64,000 nt of DNA from Aradus depressus (lineage: Eukaryota; Arthropoda; Insecta; Hemiptera; Aradidae), in contig OY759222.1 of the NCBI GenBank assembly GCA_963662175.1, positions 2,338,713 through 2,402,712 on the forward strand. Reading direction: 5' to 3'. The notes beneath the pieces were generated by a model that was given only the letters and a program-made list of their open reading frames with translations, had not been told where the DNA came from and ran no database searches. How positions within the stretch are numbered: the first letter of the stretch is position 1; each line of letters begins with the position of its first letter. The position numbers and the translations under genes are program-made. Shown piece by piece: positions 43,286-51,705 of the stretch.

Positions 43286-44503
43286 TTATAGCTTCCTTAC
43301 AAGACCGCTAAGAGGATTCAATTCAATTAATTTATCGTGAATTAAAAGACAGTAAGCTCGAGTGTGAGGTGGAAACGGTTGGGTTGCATGAAGATCTAGA
43401 CGAATGTCGACCGTAGCTACCTTCAATGTGTCTTCCTGACGTGATACATCAAGAACTATCATGGGGGCGATTTCACCAAAGTCCTTTCTCGACAGTAGGG
43501 GTTCACTATGATCCTTAGCATAGTAGCTCATTTGAAATCTTTGGTACATATCATAGAGAACAGCATATCGACCCTTATTGAAATCAAGGTTTAAATCATC
43601 GTATGGGAACATCTCACTATTCAAAAATAGTTTAACATTGGACAAGTTACAAGCGTCAAATTGACTGGTATCTTTTAACTTATTGTCGACTCTGTCTGTC
43701 TGAAAGGCTACGATTATGTATCGGGGTTTTTCTAGAGCTGAACTAGTCTTGACACTCCATGTATTTTGTGTGTTTTCCGGTAAGGCAGGGTATTCCGACA
43801 ACTCCCATGAGCGGAAAGGGATAGTGAGTGTCTGATCTCTGTCTAATATTCTCAATAGTCGCAGTCGCTGTTCATCAGATACTTTAATATGAGGGACTCT
43901 CCAATTTACCTTGTTTAGTGTAAGTTGTACCTTGTCTTCCAAAATCGAATTAGCGTCGCTCTTTGCACGGATAAGACACAGTTCATGCTTTGAATTGATT
44001 ATCACTTTTTTGAAAGTTTCGAGAAAACCAATAAGAGTGCTGAGGGGGAGACATACATTAAAATGACCGTCTTTATCTATTGAAATAGCTCCATCTTTCT
44101 TCGGCATCATCCATCCTGCATTGCCTAACCCACTCACTTGGTTAGGTGATAAAGAGACATACCCTTTTAGAGTACTCACAATTCCTGGATTTCGGACTTT
44201 ATCAATTTCCACTCCATTCAATTCATAGCGAATTTCATCAAACATAAATGCAAAGGCATTATTTGACAATTTTGCACTCGATGTAGTCATTCTTTTATCA
44301 GCACCCTCCTTCTGAATAGAGCCTTCCAAATAAAGATAACTAGCACATGGTAATATATACAAATCTTGCTGGTGAATAGGGATTCGAATCTCATCAGAAT
44401 TCTTTAAATTTGTAGAATTAAATGGGTTGTAAGTGTGGAACTGCAGCTGAGTGATACTATCATCAAACCGGGCGTCCTCTGTAATATCTAAAATGTCATT
44501 CAT
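43286..44503 (-). CDS. Major capsid protein (double jelly-roll type)
   Basis: 405 residues, the usual size of insect Polinton major capsid proteins. Recognisable conserved stretches are RYIIVAFQTDR, VKLFLNSEMFPYDDLNLDF and MSYYAKDHSEPLL, plus an N-terminal domain with FDEIRYELNGVEIDKVRNPG. The composition is beta-rich with no membrane segment. The protein would form the trimeric capsomers of an icosahedral particle. It lies downstream of the minor capsid and protease genes on the same strand, as in related elements. The frame is intact with no stop or shift. Confidence 0.88.
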   Translation of the reverse strand: MNDILDITEDARFDDSITQLQFHTYNPFNSTNLKNSDEIRIPIHQQDLYILPCASYLYLEGSIQKEGADKRMTTSSAKLSNNAFAFMFDEIRYELNGVEIDKVRNPGIVSTLKGYVSLSPNQVSGLGNAGWMMPKKDGAISIDKDGHFNVCLPLSTLIGFLETFKKVIINSKHELCLIRAKSDANSILEDKVQLTLNKVNWRVPHIKVSDEQRLRLLRILDRDQTLTIPFRSWELSEYPALPENTQNTWSVKTSSALEKPRYIIVAFQTDRVDNKLKDTSQFDACNLSNVKLFLNSEMFPYDDLNLDFNKGRYAVLYDMYQRFQMSYYAKDHSEPLLSRKDFGEIAPMIVLDVSRQEDTLKVATVDIRLDLHATQPFPPHTRAYCLLIHDKLIELNPLSGLVRKL

Positions 44504-44629
44504 TGTCGTTTCACTTTCAAGCCTAAACTTTTCAAAAATCGAATGTTGCCTGGTGTCAAGTGTCTCATGTACGGTCTCGTACTAATGGGTCTTGGATGTG
44601 GTCGAATACTTATATACCGAGGTCTAAAG

Positions 44630-45343
44630 TCAATCGCCATTCTTCTTTATATGTAGGTGTATCGTTATAGTTTCGTTTCTAAAGTTGATTGGATGACCGT
44701 CTTGGTCTACTATCCGTAATGTAATGTTGTCAACGGATTTTGTGCTAACTTCTAAATATACAATGGGTGATGGTGTTTCGACAATTTTGTACCCTGCCTC
44801 GACAGTTGGATAGAATTCATACAAAGTGTGAACCGGTTTTCCATTTCGATATGCACCGTAAACTATATTACATTCAATAGCAATTGTATTGACTTTAACC
44901 ATGTTTACGATCCCTGGTGAGGTATGATAGCCATCTCCCGGGTGTAAAGTACGCTTATCTTCATCCAAGCTGTCATCCCATCCCAATAAGGGTCCAATAG
45001 AATTTTTTCTATTAAAATATACAGTTTTTGTACACCGTAATTCTGATTTTAATGTATAATTATTAGCTCGGATTATAACATGATCGCCTTTTCTTCTAAA
45101 CATCATCTGTTCTTGTAAATAATCCCCAAGTGCTTCCAACTCATATGTCCCCATCGGTATTTTAATTTTTTCATCACCAAAATAAAATATATCATTCTCA
45201 CCATCAATAATGTTGGGAATAGAATTATATGTTGTAAAACCTAAAAGCCCAATCGAGTACTCTCCATTTGATAGGTCTATTGTAGGAAAAATGTCTGCAC
45301 TTAATACGTTCTCAGTGCCCGTAAGCGTAAAGGTATAACTCAT
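44630..45343 (-). CDS. Minor capsid (penton, single jelly-roll) protein
   Basis: I start at Met 45343 (MSYTFTLTGTEN); the frame is open 7 codons further to 45364 but that overlaps the protease end. Conserved stretches include YSIGLLGFTTYNSIPNI, KIKIPMGTYELEALGDYL, VNTIAIECNIVYGAYRNGK, the aromatic LYEFYPTVEAGYKI and LRIVDQDGHPINF. These match the pattern of Polinton penton proteins, which close the fivefold vertices. Intact, 238 codons. Confidence 0.85.
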   Translation of the reverse strand: MSYTFTLTGTENVLSADIFPTIDLSNGEYSIGLLGFTTYNSIPNIIDGENDIFYFGDEKIKIPMGTYELEALGDYLQEQMMFRRKGDHVIIRANNYTLKSELRCTKTVYFNRKNSIGPLLGWDDSLDEDKRTLHPGDGYHTSPGIVNMVKVNTIAIECNIVYGAYRNGKPVHTLYEFYPTVEAGYKIVETPSPIVYLEVSTKSVDNITLRIVDQDGHPINFRNETITIHLHIKKNGD

Positions 45344-45357
45344 GACTGCATCTAAGA

Positions 45358-45711
45358 CTAACACAAGTTTTCAATATAAAGGAACTGAATACATAAGTGT
45401 CCACAATATGGAGTGTTCCAATCCTGATACCGGTTTCGATTGTATTCAATTGAGCATCCTTTCAGGTATTTGAGTATTTCGAGTGGGGGTGGTAGATTAC
45501 CATACGAGTCGAAATACTTTATTTTATTTTCACGCTTTACATAGCAGACCCAATTTGAGCCGGGTTCACTGACTCTATTAAGGTTCACAATGCCCGATTC
45601 ATATTTTTTTGGTGTCCTCGGTAAGGTGTCCTTCATAAAGACACCTCTGAAATGACACAAGTTTTTAGCATATTTTTCAAGATCTACATTTGTAAGAGCT
45701 CTATTTGGAAG
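45358..45711 (-). pseudogene. Adenain-like cysteine protease, catalytic His replaced and start lost
   Basis: Family landmarks are FRGVFMKDTLPRTPKKYESG, GSNWVCYVK, YFDSYGNLPPP and YCGHLCIQFL. The Asp (FDS) and Cys (CGHLC) positions are present. The residue before Trp in GSNWV is Asn, where the family has the catalytic His (normally GxHWV). The N-terminal segment (LPNRALTNVDLEKYAKN) is readable upstream, but its frame starts after the TGA of the neighbouring gene and has no ATG before the internal Met 9 codons into the open part. Intact relatives cleave capsid precursors during maturation; this copy is unlikely to do so. Confidence 0.85.
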
Positions 45712-46449
45712 TCACATCTGATTTTTATATGGTCTCACGTATAATCCGTATCCGTTTCTGTATGGTCTTACGTAAAGTCCTTGACCTATTTTTTGTCCTT
45801 CAATTGTCCTATTATGTCTTTTCATCTCTTCCAATTTAGCCTTTGCATTTTGGACATCGCTTACAGTTTTTGCTATAGCTGACGCACCACCTGCTAAGCT
45901 ACCGAGAGCAGATAATCCTGCAAATAGTGGTACGAGAAATGGTAATACCCCACCGGTTTTAGGCAAAGGGAGCATCCTCGGCGTTTTTGTTATTTTCCAT
46001 TTTTGCAAATACCGTTTTGCTTTTTTCAATGATAAAGCAGAAGCCCTATCAATAGGTAAATGACGACCTACTCGTGCAGCTTTTATAAGTTTACCAAAGG
46101 ATCCTCGAAGTCCAGAGCCCATTTTGACTTTAGCCTTCATGGTATTTGTTATAGTCCAAGCAGCTGCCTTCTCCCCCCACTTTGCATCCTTAGATCTGAC
46201 TCTCTCCCAAGCTTTATCTGCTAAGATTCTGTCTGCTGCGTGTCTCTGAGATAAATTATTAGTTTTTGAATAGGAAATATCGTGTTCACGACAGGCTTCG
46301 TCTAATGGATTAATACCCGTATCACCTCGAGCTAAGCGATCTTGTAACTTGGTGCCGGGTCCACAATAATTATATCCTGGAATGTGTGCTTCAAATGGTA
46401 GCTTGTTGATTAGAGCGTTTACTACACTGCCTCCTATCTTTCGTTTCAT
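45712..46449 (-). CDS. Capsid-associated protein with parvovirus-type phospholipase A2 domain
   Basis: 245 residues. The N-terminal domain has the calcium loop YNYCGPGT (26-33) and catalytic HD in DEACREHDISY (His56-Asp57), with Cys29 and Cys53 placed as in VP1-type PLA2. This fold helps parvovirus particles breach endosomal membranes. A basic stretch follows (KAKRYLQKWKITK), then a hydrophobic Gly/Ala-rich segment (LPFLVPLFAGLSALGSLAGG) likely to insert in membranes, and a C-terminal duplicated RPYxNGYGLYVRPY motif. It diverges from the ATPase across a short shared promoter. Intact. Confidence 0.88.
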   Translation of the reverse strand: MKRKIGGSVVNALINKLPFEAHIPGYNYCGPGTKLQDRLARGDTGINPLDEACREHDISYSKTNNLSQRHAADRILADKAWERVRSKDAKWGEKAAAWTITNTMKAKVKMGSGLRGSFGKLIKAARVGRHLPIDRASALSLKKAKRYLQKWKITKTPRMLPLPKTGGVLPFLVPLFAGLSALGSLAGGASAIAKTVSDVQNAKAKLEEMKRHNRTIEGQKIGQGLYVRPYRNGYGLYVRPYKNQM

Positions 46450-46518
46450 ACTGAAATGAAAGGATCATGCTCTCAATTTATATATACAGCGGTTTCACTA
46501 AAGGTGTCATTTGCCGAA
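46450..46518. promoter_or_regulatory. Short divergent promoter between the PLA2 and ATPase genes
   Basis: Only 69 bp separate the two divergent start codons if the ATPase begins at 46519. It contains a TATA-like ATTTATATATA at 46476-46486. The frame extension of the ATPase to 46456 would run through this TATA and is therefore disfavoured. Confidence 0.5.
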
Positions 46519-47202
46519 ATGCATTTGGAGCCTCAACCTTTACAACTGAAAGTTGTTGACCTTCTTCCTCACCAGGAAAAAGATGAAACCATAAGACTTT
46601 TACCACCAAACCCCCTAATCATTGTTAGTGGGGCTACAGGATCGGGTAAAACCAATTTGGTCATTAGCCTCCTTCTTGATGAAAATGGACTTTGTTTCGA
46701 AAATCTCTACATTTACTCTCGATCTTTATCACAGGCGAAATACACCTATTTAAAAAAGGTAATGGACACGGTTCCCGAAATAGGATATTACACTTTTGAT
46801 GATTCCGAAAGTGTGATACAGCTGGAAGATGCAAAACATAATTCTGCTTTTATTTTTGATGATATTAGCCTCGATAACCATAATATAATAAGAAAGTATT
46901 TTAGTATGGGACGACACAAGTCTATATACCCTATTTACATTGGGCAGACATATGCGCATATACCAAAGCACTTAATTAGAGACAATGCAGATTTTTTAAT
47001 ACTTTTCAGACAAAATTTGTTAAATTTAAAACATATTTATCAGGATCACGTTAGTTCGACAGATGTTACATTTGATATGTTTCAAAAGATGTGTGCACTA
47101 TGTTGGGACAGTGACCCCTATGGGTTCTTTGTCCTTGATAAAACTCGAGAGGCAGACAAGGGGAGGTACCGACAGGGCTTTGACACCTTTATATTGATGT
47201 AA
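46519..47202 (+). CDS. FtsK/HerA-type DNA-packaging ATPase
   Basis: From Met 46519 (MHLEPQPLQLKVVDLLPH) the protein has 227 residues. The P-loop GATGSGKT (Lys44) and the Walker B strand AFIFDD (about 113-118) are followed by the sensor-like segment PIYIGQTYAHIPKHLIRDN, typical of A32-like packaging ATPases of Polintons and large DNA viruses. The predicted role is to pump the element genome into capsids. First gene of a plus-strand cluster; the next begins 25 bp downstream. Intact. Confidence 0.92.
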   Translation: MHLEPQPLQLKVVDLLPHQEKDETIRLLPPNPLIIVSGATGSGKTNLVISLLLDENGLCFENLYIYSRSLSQAKYTYLKKVMDTVPEIGYYTFDDSESVIQLEDAKHNSAFIFDDISLDNHNIIRKYFSMGRHKSIYPIYIGQTYAHIPKHLIRDNADFLILFRQNLLNLKHIYQDHVSSTDVTFDMFQKMCALCWDSDPYGFFVLDKTREADKGRYRQGFDTFILM

Positions 47203-47227
47203 GTGTACCACAGCAGCTCAGTTTAAA

Positions 47228-48247
47228 ATGAAACGTTCAGTAGTACGAGATATTATCAAGACCTCTAAAGGTTTGAGAAAAAAGTTTAAATCTTTCAAGA
47301 AGGGGGCTTTAGAGACTCATGAGTCACTAGAGAAAACATTCGAACCAGTTACAAAACCACTGCTACAAATAACGGAAACTCTGAAACAAGCACCTACCAA
47401 ATCGATAATCAAGACTCCACCATTCCCAAACATAGAGAAATCTGAAATATATCCGCAAGAAGAAAAAATCATCACACCAATCAGTGGAAAACCAAAAACT
47501 CAACTCTATACTCCTTCATTCACTACACCTAGGAGGGAAGAAGTCCCTTTTGAAGAAGAAGTCTTTGAAAGTTCATCACCTCCTATTACACCTGTAGAAG
47601 AAGCGCAACTTTTGTCTCAGACTGCGCTAGGTAGAGATGCAGTAGAAAGAATGATAGAATCATCCAATATTGGTCCATTTTTGCGCCCATATATTAGAAA
47701 GTTTCTTAGTGGAGATACAAAGGACTTTGACACTCGCTATGGACTTCGCTTTCTACCCAGCGGTGGGTTAACGTTAGGTGACGCTAGCGTTCGGGTGGAT
47801 CACAATGATTTAGAAATTAAAGACAAATTTTATGAAGGTACACCTGGACTCTATGAACTTTTGTTTTTAAAAGAACCTATGACATACAAAAATGAGGATT
47901 TAGCCATATATAAGGAACTACTGACGGTTACAAATGCTCATAAAAGACATTTCAGTGAAGCTAAAAGTTTGAGTGGTAATAAAAGTTTCAAGTATAAAAA
48001 TATAATTGCAAAATTATTTACTCCTACTACCAGACAATATCATACCCGTTCAAAAAAATCTCATTTTTCTGGCTCGGGCTTATGGATGAATTGTACAAGA
48101 CCTATATATGAGCGCTGGGACGATCCCAATGAACTCTGTACGAGGTTAAGCTTGCTCTATGCTAGCGAAGCAGCAGGAGGTGGACCTCATTCGAATGAAA
48201 TCGCGTCAATATTGGAAGAATTGAGAGAAGCAAATATTATATATTAA
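47228..48247 (+). CDS. Conserved Polinton protein, DUF8207-like
   Basis: 339 residues. The first 130 are basic then Pro/Glu-rich and low-complexity. The C-terminal domain carries the block YGLRFLPSGGLTLGDASV, VRVDHNDLEIKDKFYEGTPG, LYELLFLKEP and TNAHKR, which is widely conserved in insect Polinton proteins often labelled DUF8207. The motif GTxGLxELxF(M)KxP is distinctive. Function unknown; its place between the ATPase and the RING gene makes a virion or packaging role plausible. It lies 2 bp from the next start, so the genes are tightly packed. Intact. Confidence 0.75.
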   Translation: MKRSVVRDIIKTSKGLRKKFKSFKKGALETHESLEKTFEPVTKPLLQITETLKQAPTKSIIKTPPFPNIEKSEIYPQEEKIITPISGKPKTQLYTPSFTTPRREEVPFEEEVFESSSPPITPVEEAQLLSQTALGRDAVERMIESSNIGPFLRPYIRKFLSGDTKDFDTRYGLRFLPSGGLTLGDASVRVDHNDLEIKDKFYEGTPGLYELLFLKEPMTYKNEDLAIYKELLTVTNAHKRHFSEAKSLSGNKSFKYKNIIAKLFTPTTRQYHTRSKKSHFSGSGLWMNCTRPIYERWDDPNELCTRLSLLYASEAAGGGPHSNEIASILEELREANIIY

Positions 48248-48249
48248 TC

Positions 48250-48456
48250 ATGAGCTCTAGTGAAGATGAGGAGGAATCAGAAAATTTAGAGGGATATTTG
48301 GTAGATCTTCGTTGTAAGGTGTGTTTCGATGCCATTGTAGATACGGTCATATTACCATGTGGTCATTTTACCTGTATGGACTGTTCTGTTTTTTGTATTT
48401 TTTGTCCATATTGTAGAAGTTCAAAAATTGGTGTGTATAGAGTCTATTTCACCTGA
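48250..48456 (+). CDS. RING-finger protein
   Basis: 68 residues with an acidic N-terminus (SSSEDEEESEN) and a compact RING: CKVC (22, 25), C37-G-H39-F-T-C42-M-D-C45, then C52-P-Y-C55. Spacing fits the short C3HC4 form seen in insect DNA viruses and their relatives, which act as E3 ubiquitin ligases. An extra Cys (49) lies before the last pair. No other domain is present. It follows the DUF8207-like gene after 2 bp. Confidence 0.8.
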   Translation: MSSSEDEEESENLEGYLVDLRCKVCFDAIVDTVILPCGHFTCMDCSVFCIFCPYCRSSKIGVYRVYFT

Positions 48457-48473
48457 GGGGTTTCAGTTCTAAA

Positions 48474-49040
48474 ATGACCATTGACAAGTTCGGACGGCAT
48501 GTTGGTAGGCGGTATTACCGCAATCAGCAAAAATTATACAATACAGTTCAAGCTTTAAAAGGAGAGGACCGATTCAGACAGGTTGAAGCTGGAGGAGTTC
48601 TCGATGTCAACCATAGGCGAATAATCAATTTAGGAGAAGGAATGGATGGATCAGATGCTGCTTCCAGAAATTATGTCGATTCTCGAATTTCAAGTTTTTC
48701 TCAGTCAGGAAGCAAAATTAACTTTAATGCTAAAAGGCTAATACATGTAGAGGATCCATCGGACCCATCTGATGCAGCTACGAAAGGATATGTGGACAGA
48801 TCGGCAAGGTTCTACACTGATCTCAAAAATTGGCCTGGAGCGTATATCAATGGGAGTAAGAAAAGACTAGTAAATGTCAGCCCTCCCATAGATTCTAATG
48901 ATGTAGTCACACTGAATTATCTTCAAAGAGAATTGGCTTACTTGGTCAAGAAAATTGATAATTCTGGATATGTAACTCTACAGCATCTTCAACGAGAACT
49001 GTCGAAATATATTCTAAAAAAGCAGAACCATGATGCTTAA
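48474..49040 (+). CDS. Putative fibre protein with phage-tail-fibre-like repeats
   Basis: 188 residues with three or four copies of a repeat, RxxNxxxPxDxxDAxxxxYxxxxL: INLGEGMDGSDAASRNYVD, LIHVEDPSDPSDAATKGYVD, RLVNVSPPIDSNDVVTLNYL, and a last copy reduced to VTLQHLQREL. This is the pattern of the repeat common in trimeric tail fibres of bacteriophages (iknL.dPtd..DAvtk.Yvd). The basic, Tyr-rich N-terminus (GRRYYRNQQKLY) could be the capsid anchor. I infer a trimeric spike or fibre on the element's particle. It is encoded in the virion gene cluster. Intact. Confidence 0.65.
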   Translation: MTIDKFGRHVGRRYYRNQQKLYNTVQALKGEDRFRQVEAGGVLDVNHRRIINLGEGMDGSDAASRNYVDSRISSFSQSGSKINFNAKRLIHVEDPSDPSDAATKGYVDRSARFYTDLKNWPGAYINGSKKRLVNVSPPIDSNDVVTLNYLQRELAYLVKKIDNSGYVTLQHLQRELSKYILKKQNHDA

Positions 49041-49086
49041 GTTATAGTGAGACAATTGATTTAGTATTAGTCTGATAGAGTTTGTC

Positions 49087-49910
49087 ATGGGGAATATACT
49101 TTCAAAACCTTACACACCAAGAGAAGTTGTCGTTAGAGAACTCCATAAACCAGCTCGTGTTAATTATCCTCGACGTAAAGTGCTTTTAAAAGGAGTGGAC
49201 GATTTGTGGGAGGCAGATTTGGTCGAGATGGTGCCATATTGGCGAGTCAATAAGGGCTTTAAATATTTATTGACCGTAATCGATGGCTTCTCGAAATATG
49301 CCTGGGCAATACCATTGAAGCGAAAGACAGGACCAGAAGTTACAAAAGCGCTAGAGACTATATTTCTCGAGAGTAAACGTATACCTCAATTATTGCTTAC
49401 AGATGAAGGACGTGAATTCTACAATACTAACTTCCAGACTCTTATGAAAAAAAATAATATTCACCACTATTCTACATACTCTGGAAAGAAGGCTTCGATT
49501 GCTGAACGATTCAATAGAACATTAAAAGGACATATGTGGAAAATGTTCACCTTGAATGGAAATCATAAATATGTCGACTTGCTACCTGCTCTGCTATCAA
49601 GATATAATAATACAATTATGTCCGCATATCAAAATTACGCAATGCATTTGCCAAAGGCTATCTTGCTCAATTCTCACCTGAGATCTTCAAAGTTGTCAAG
49701 GTGCAATTTACAAACCCCATCACATACCTTTTAAAAGATGCGAATAATCAAGACATATTTGGCGCATTTTATAAAGAAGAATTACAGATTGTAAAGGATC
49801 CTGGTGTTTATCTCATTGAAAAAGTTCTTCGACGAAAAGGGAATCGTATATATGTGAAGTGGTTCGTACTGTCAGAAAAGAGTTGGGTCAATTTATCTCA
49901 GCTAATGTGA
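49087..49910 (+). pseudogene. Retroviral-type integrase with chromodomain-like C-terminus, frameshifted
   Basis: The catalytic core is complete: Asp44 in WEADLVEM, Asp106 in LLLTDEGREF and Glu140 in ASIAERFNRTLK. After SRYNN the frame derails. Between about 49625 and 49690 the usual segment of the core's end is shortened and the remainder moves to another frame, which reads FTNPITYLLKDANNQDI and then YLIEKVLRRKGNRIYVKW, a chromodomain-like end. Deletion plus frameshift is the simplest reading. The enzyme inserts the element into chromosomes with a 6-bp duplication; here the C-terminal DNA-binding part would not be made. Confidence 0.9.
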
Positions 49911-50054
49911 ATATAAAAAAATAAAATCTTTTCAAATTATTCTATTTTATTTATTTTTTCCCCTTCCCTTAAGGTGTTTATAAATCAATATCAATACGTT
50001 TTTAATCAGATTTTTATTATTTCAAAATATCGGTATTACATTGAATACTTTGTA

Positions 50055-50597
50055 TTACATTGAAAACTCTAAAAGATACTCCTGTCTTGATCCACGACCT
50101 TTATACACCATATTTAGCTTGCCTACAAAAAATAAAAATAAAAAATAAATGAGATGCTTAATAATTTAAAAAAAATTATCTAAGTCAAAAATTACGGCTT
50201 AAGCTTTTTTTTATTACCTTCTGCATCTTTTAAATCATCATCGGTAAACATTTTAGTATATCTTTTTGGTAAAAAAACCGTTTTCTGACCATCATTCCAT
50301 CTTTGTGCATTACGGTCCTCATCTTCAATCACCGTTGCCATTATACTAAGACCATAACTTGTCTCAATTTTTTTCATGGTAAGAATTCTATATTTTTCAC
50401 CTACTGTTAATTCGGTCATAGATACGACTTCACCACGCATTTTGGTGTTTAGTTTTCTTACAAGAGATGAAATCTACAAGATGTTGAAAAATTTGTGCCA
50501 TCATGAAATTACATATTATCGAATTTTTTTAGAGTATAAAAATGTCTAAGAGAATTTTAGAATATACCTTGGAAGCGCTAGAAGCGGACGAATTCAT
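50055..50597 (-). CDS. Small spliced protein, FLPKRY-family member 2 (three exons)
   Basis: Exon 1 is 50597-50568 (MNSSASSASK, donor GTATAT). Exon 2 is 50473-50218 (acceptor CTTGTAG, donor GTAATA). Exon 3 is 50122-50055 (acceptor TTTTGTAG, stop TAA). The joined length is 354 nt, a clean frame of 117 residues. Core motifs: LVRKLN, EKYRILTMKKIETSYGLSI, VFLPKRYTKMFTDDDL and YKGR followed by LLEFS. It is paralogous to the gene at 50795-51239, with the same last intron position and phase. The exon-intron model rests on splice-site sequences and frame agreement, not on transcripts. Function unknown. Confidence 0.75.
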
Positions 50598-50794
50598 AGC
50601 TGCTAGGAGGTTTGGTGTTCTCAGACGAAAGACTGGTACCAATTCGGGGATCTCAGAGGGTTTATATACTCGGATTTGACATTTCAAATTCATACAAGTT
50701 TCTTTTAGAAAGTAGGTTGGCACAAATTTGTGTTTGAGGGGGGTGAGATTTAATCATTTTTGGTTGTGTAAATAAAGTCAACATCGATTACAAA

Positions 50795-51239
50795 TTATAT
50801 ATTTTTCAAAAATACATTAGAATACACTGAGAATTCAAATAAATGCTCCTTATTGATTCTTCGGCCTTTGTACGCCAATTTCAAATTGCCTGTAAAAAAA
50901 AATTTTTTTAGTTTTTCTTAAAAAAGTGCCTTTTTTTTAAAAAAAAATTATTATTTTTTTAAAGTAACCTGAGGCTTGAAGTAATTCTTCATCGGAAAAC
51001 ATTACGGTATAGCGCTTCGGCAAAAAAATTCTTTTCAAGCTGTCGCTGGGCTCGTCGACACCCCCCTCAATAAAAGTCGTGATGATACTGGGTCCGTAAA
51101 TCGTATTTATTCTTTTCATTGCAAGAATCGAATATTTCTCATCTATTATTAATTCATTTATTGGTATGAATTCCGCCCTAGATGAATTTAGTTTTTGAAC
51201 TAAAGCGTTCAAGTCACTCTCCTGAGTTTCTGTGTCCAT
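50795..51239 (-). CDS. Small spliced protein, FLPKRY-family member 3 (two exons)
   Basis: Exon 1 is 51239-50969 (donor GTTACT after GCCTCAG). Exon 2 is 50889-50795 (acceptor TTTTACAG, stop TAA). The joined length is 366 nt, 121 residues, in frame. Motifs: LVQKLNSS, EKYSILAMKRINTIYGPSI, IFLPKRYTVMFSDEELLQAS, then YKGR and FEFS in exon 2. It lies next to the right TIR, while member 1 lies next to the left TIR, so the family brackets the element. The pattern of short strands with a conserved basic RY motif could suit an OB-fold-like nucleic-acid binder, but that is speculation. Confidence 0.75.
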
Positions 51240-51561
51240 GTTTGGCTAGATAATGATGGGACCCGCTAGATTCCCGTCTTTTTATATTCTCGGAAAAAGC
51301 ATCGAATTTTGAAAAATCAACACATTCAAAAAAATTCCACTTTCGAAAAATGAGGAGGAAGGAGGACACGGTCCTGGACCGGTATGCAAATTAGGCTCCC
51401 ACGAAGGTGGTCATCTTTGCTCCTACTTTCACCAGATGAACCACTCTCATACTTTCTAAACTGAAAGTTCGTTGACTGTGTTAATTTCTCAATAATACAT
51501 TTTTCGCTCACCGTTTTTCGAAAAAATTTCTGTAAGATACCAAAATGATAAGTTTTCACAT

Positions 51562-51705
51562 ACACACTGAAGGTTGAATGAGGTGGTGGTATAATCTCGT
51601 GTGTTTATATGCAAGGTTCAATGACCTGTCAGACGCTAGCGATTTTTTGAGATAGCAAAATAAATATATGAATTACATCTATAAGACACACTCACTGAAG
51701 GTTGG
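51562..51705. repeat. Polinton right terminal inverted repeat
   Basis: Reverse complement of 36827-36970; one clear difference (ATCTATAAG here against CTTACAGAT on the left). Confidence 0.95.

Larger units (their letters stand above)
36827..51705. mobile_element. Polinton/Maverick, 14.9 kb
   Basis: Bounded by 144-bp inverted repeats that differ at only one or so positions. It carries the defining gene set: protein-primed DNA polymerase B, retroviral-type integrase, packaging ATPase, adenain-like protease, and major and minor capsid proteins. Plus-strand genes (ATPase to integrase) occupy the right half; most minus-strand genes occupy the left. Its length is at the small end of the usual 15-20 kb. 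A 6-bp target duplication expected for the integrase was not found (left CGTCAT, right AGATAT). Confidence 0.96.

Noticed and set aside
50529..50723. 64-residue minus-strand ORF as a gene
   Set aside because: It covers the true short first exon (50597-50568) of member 2 and its intron; the remainder is leader and intron.
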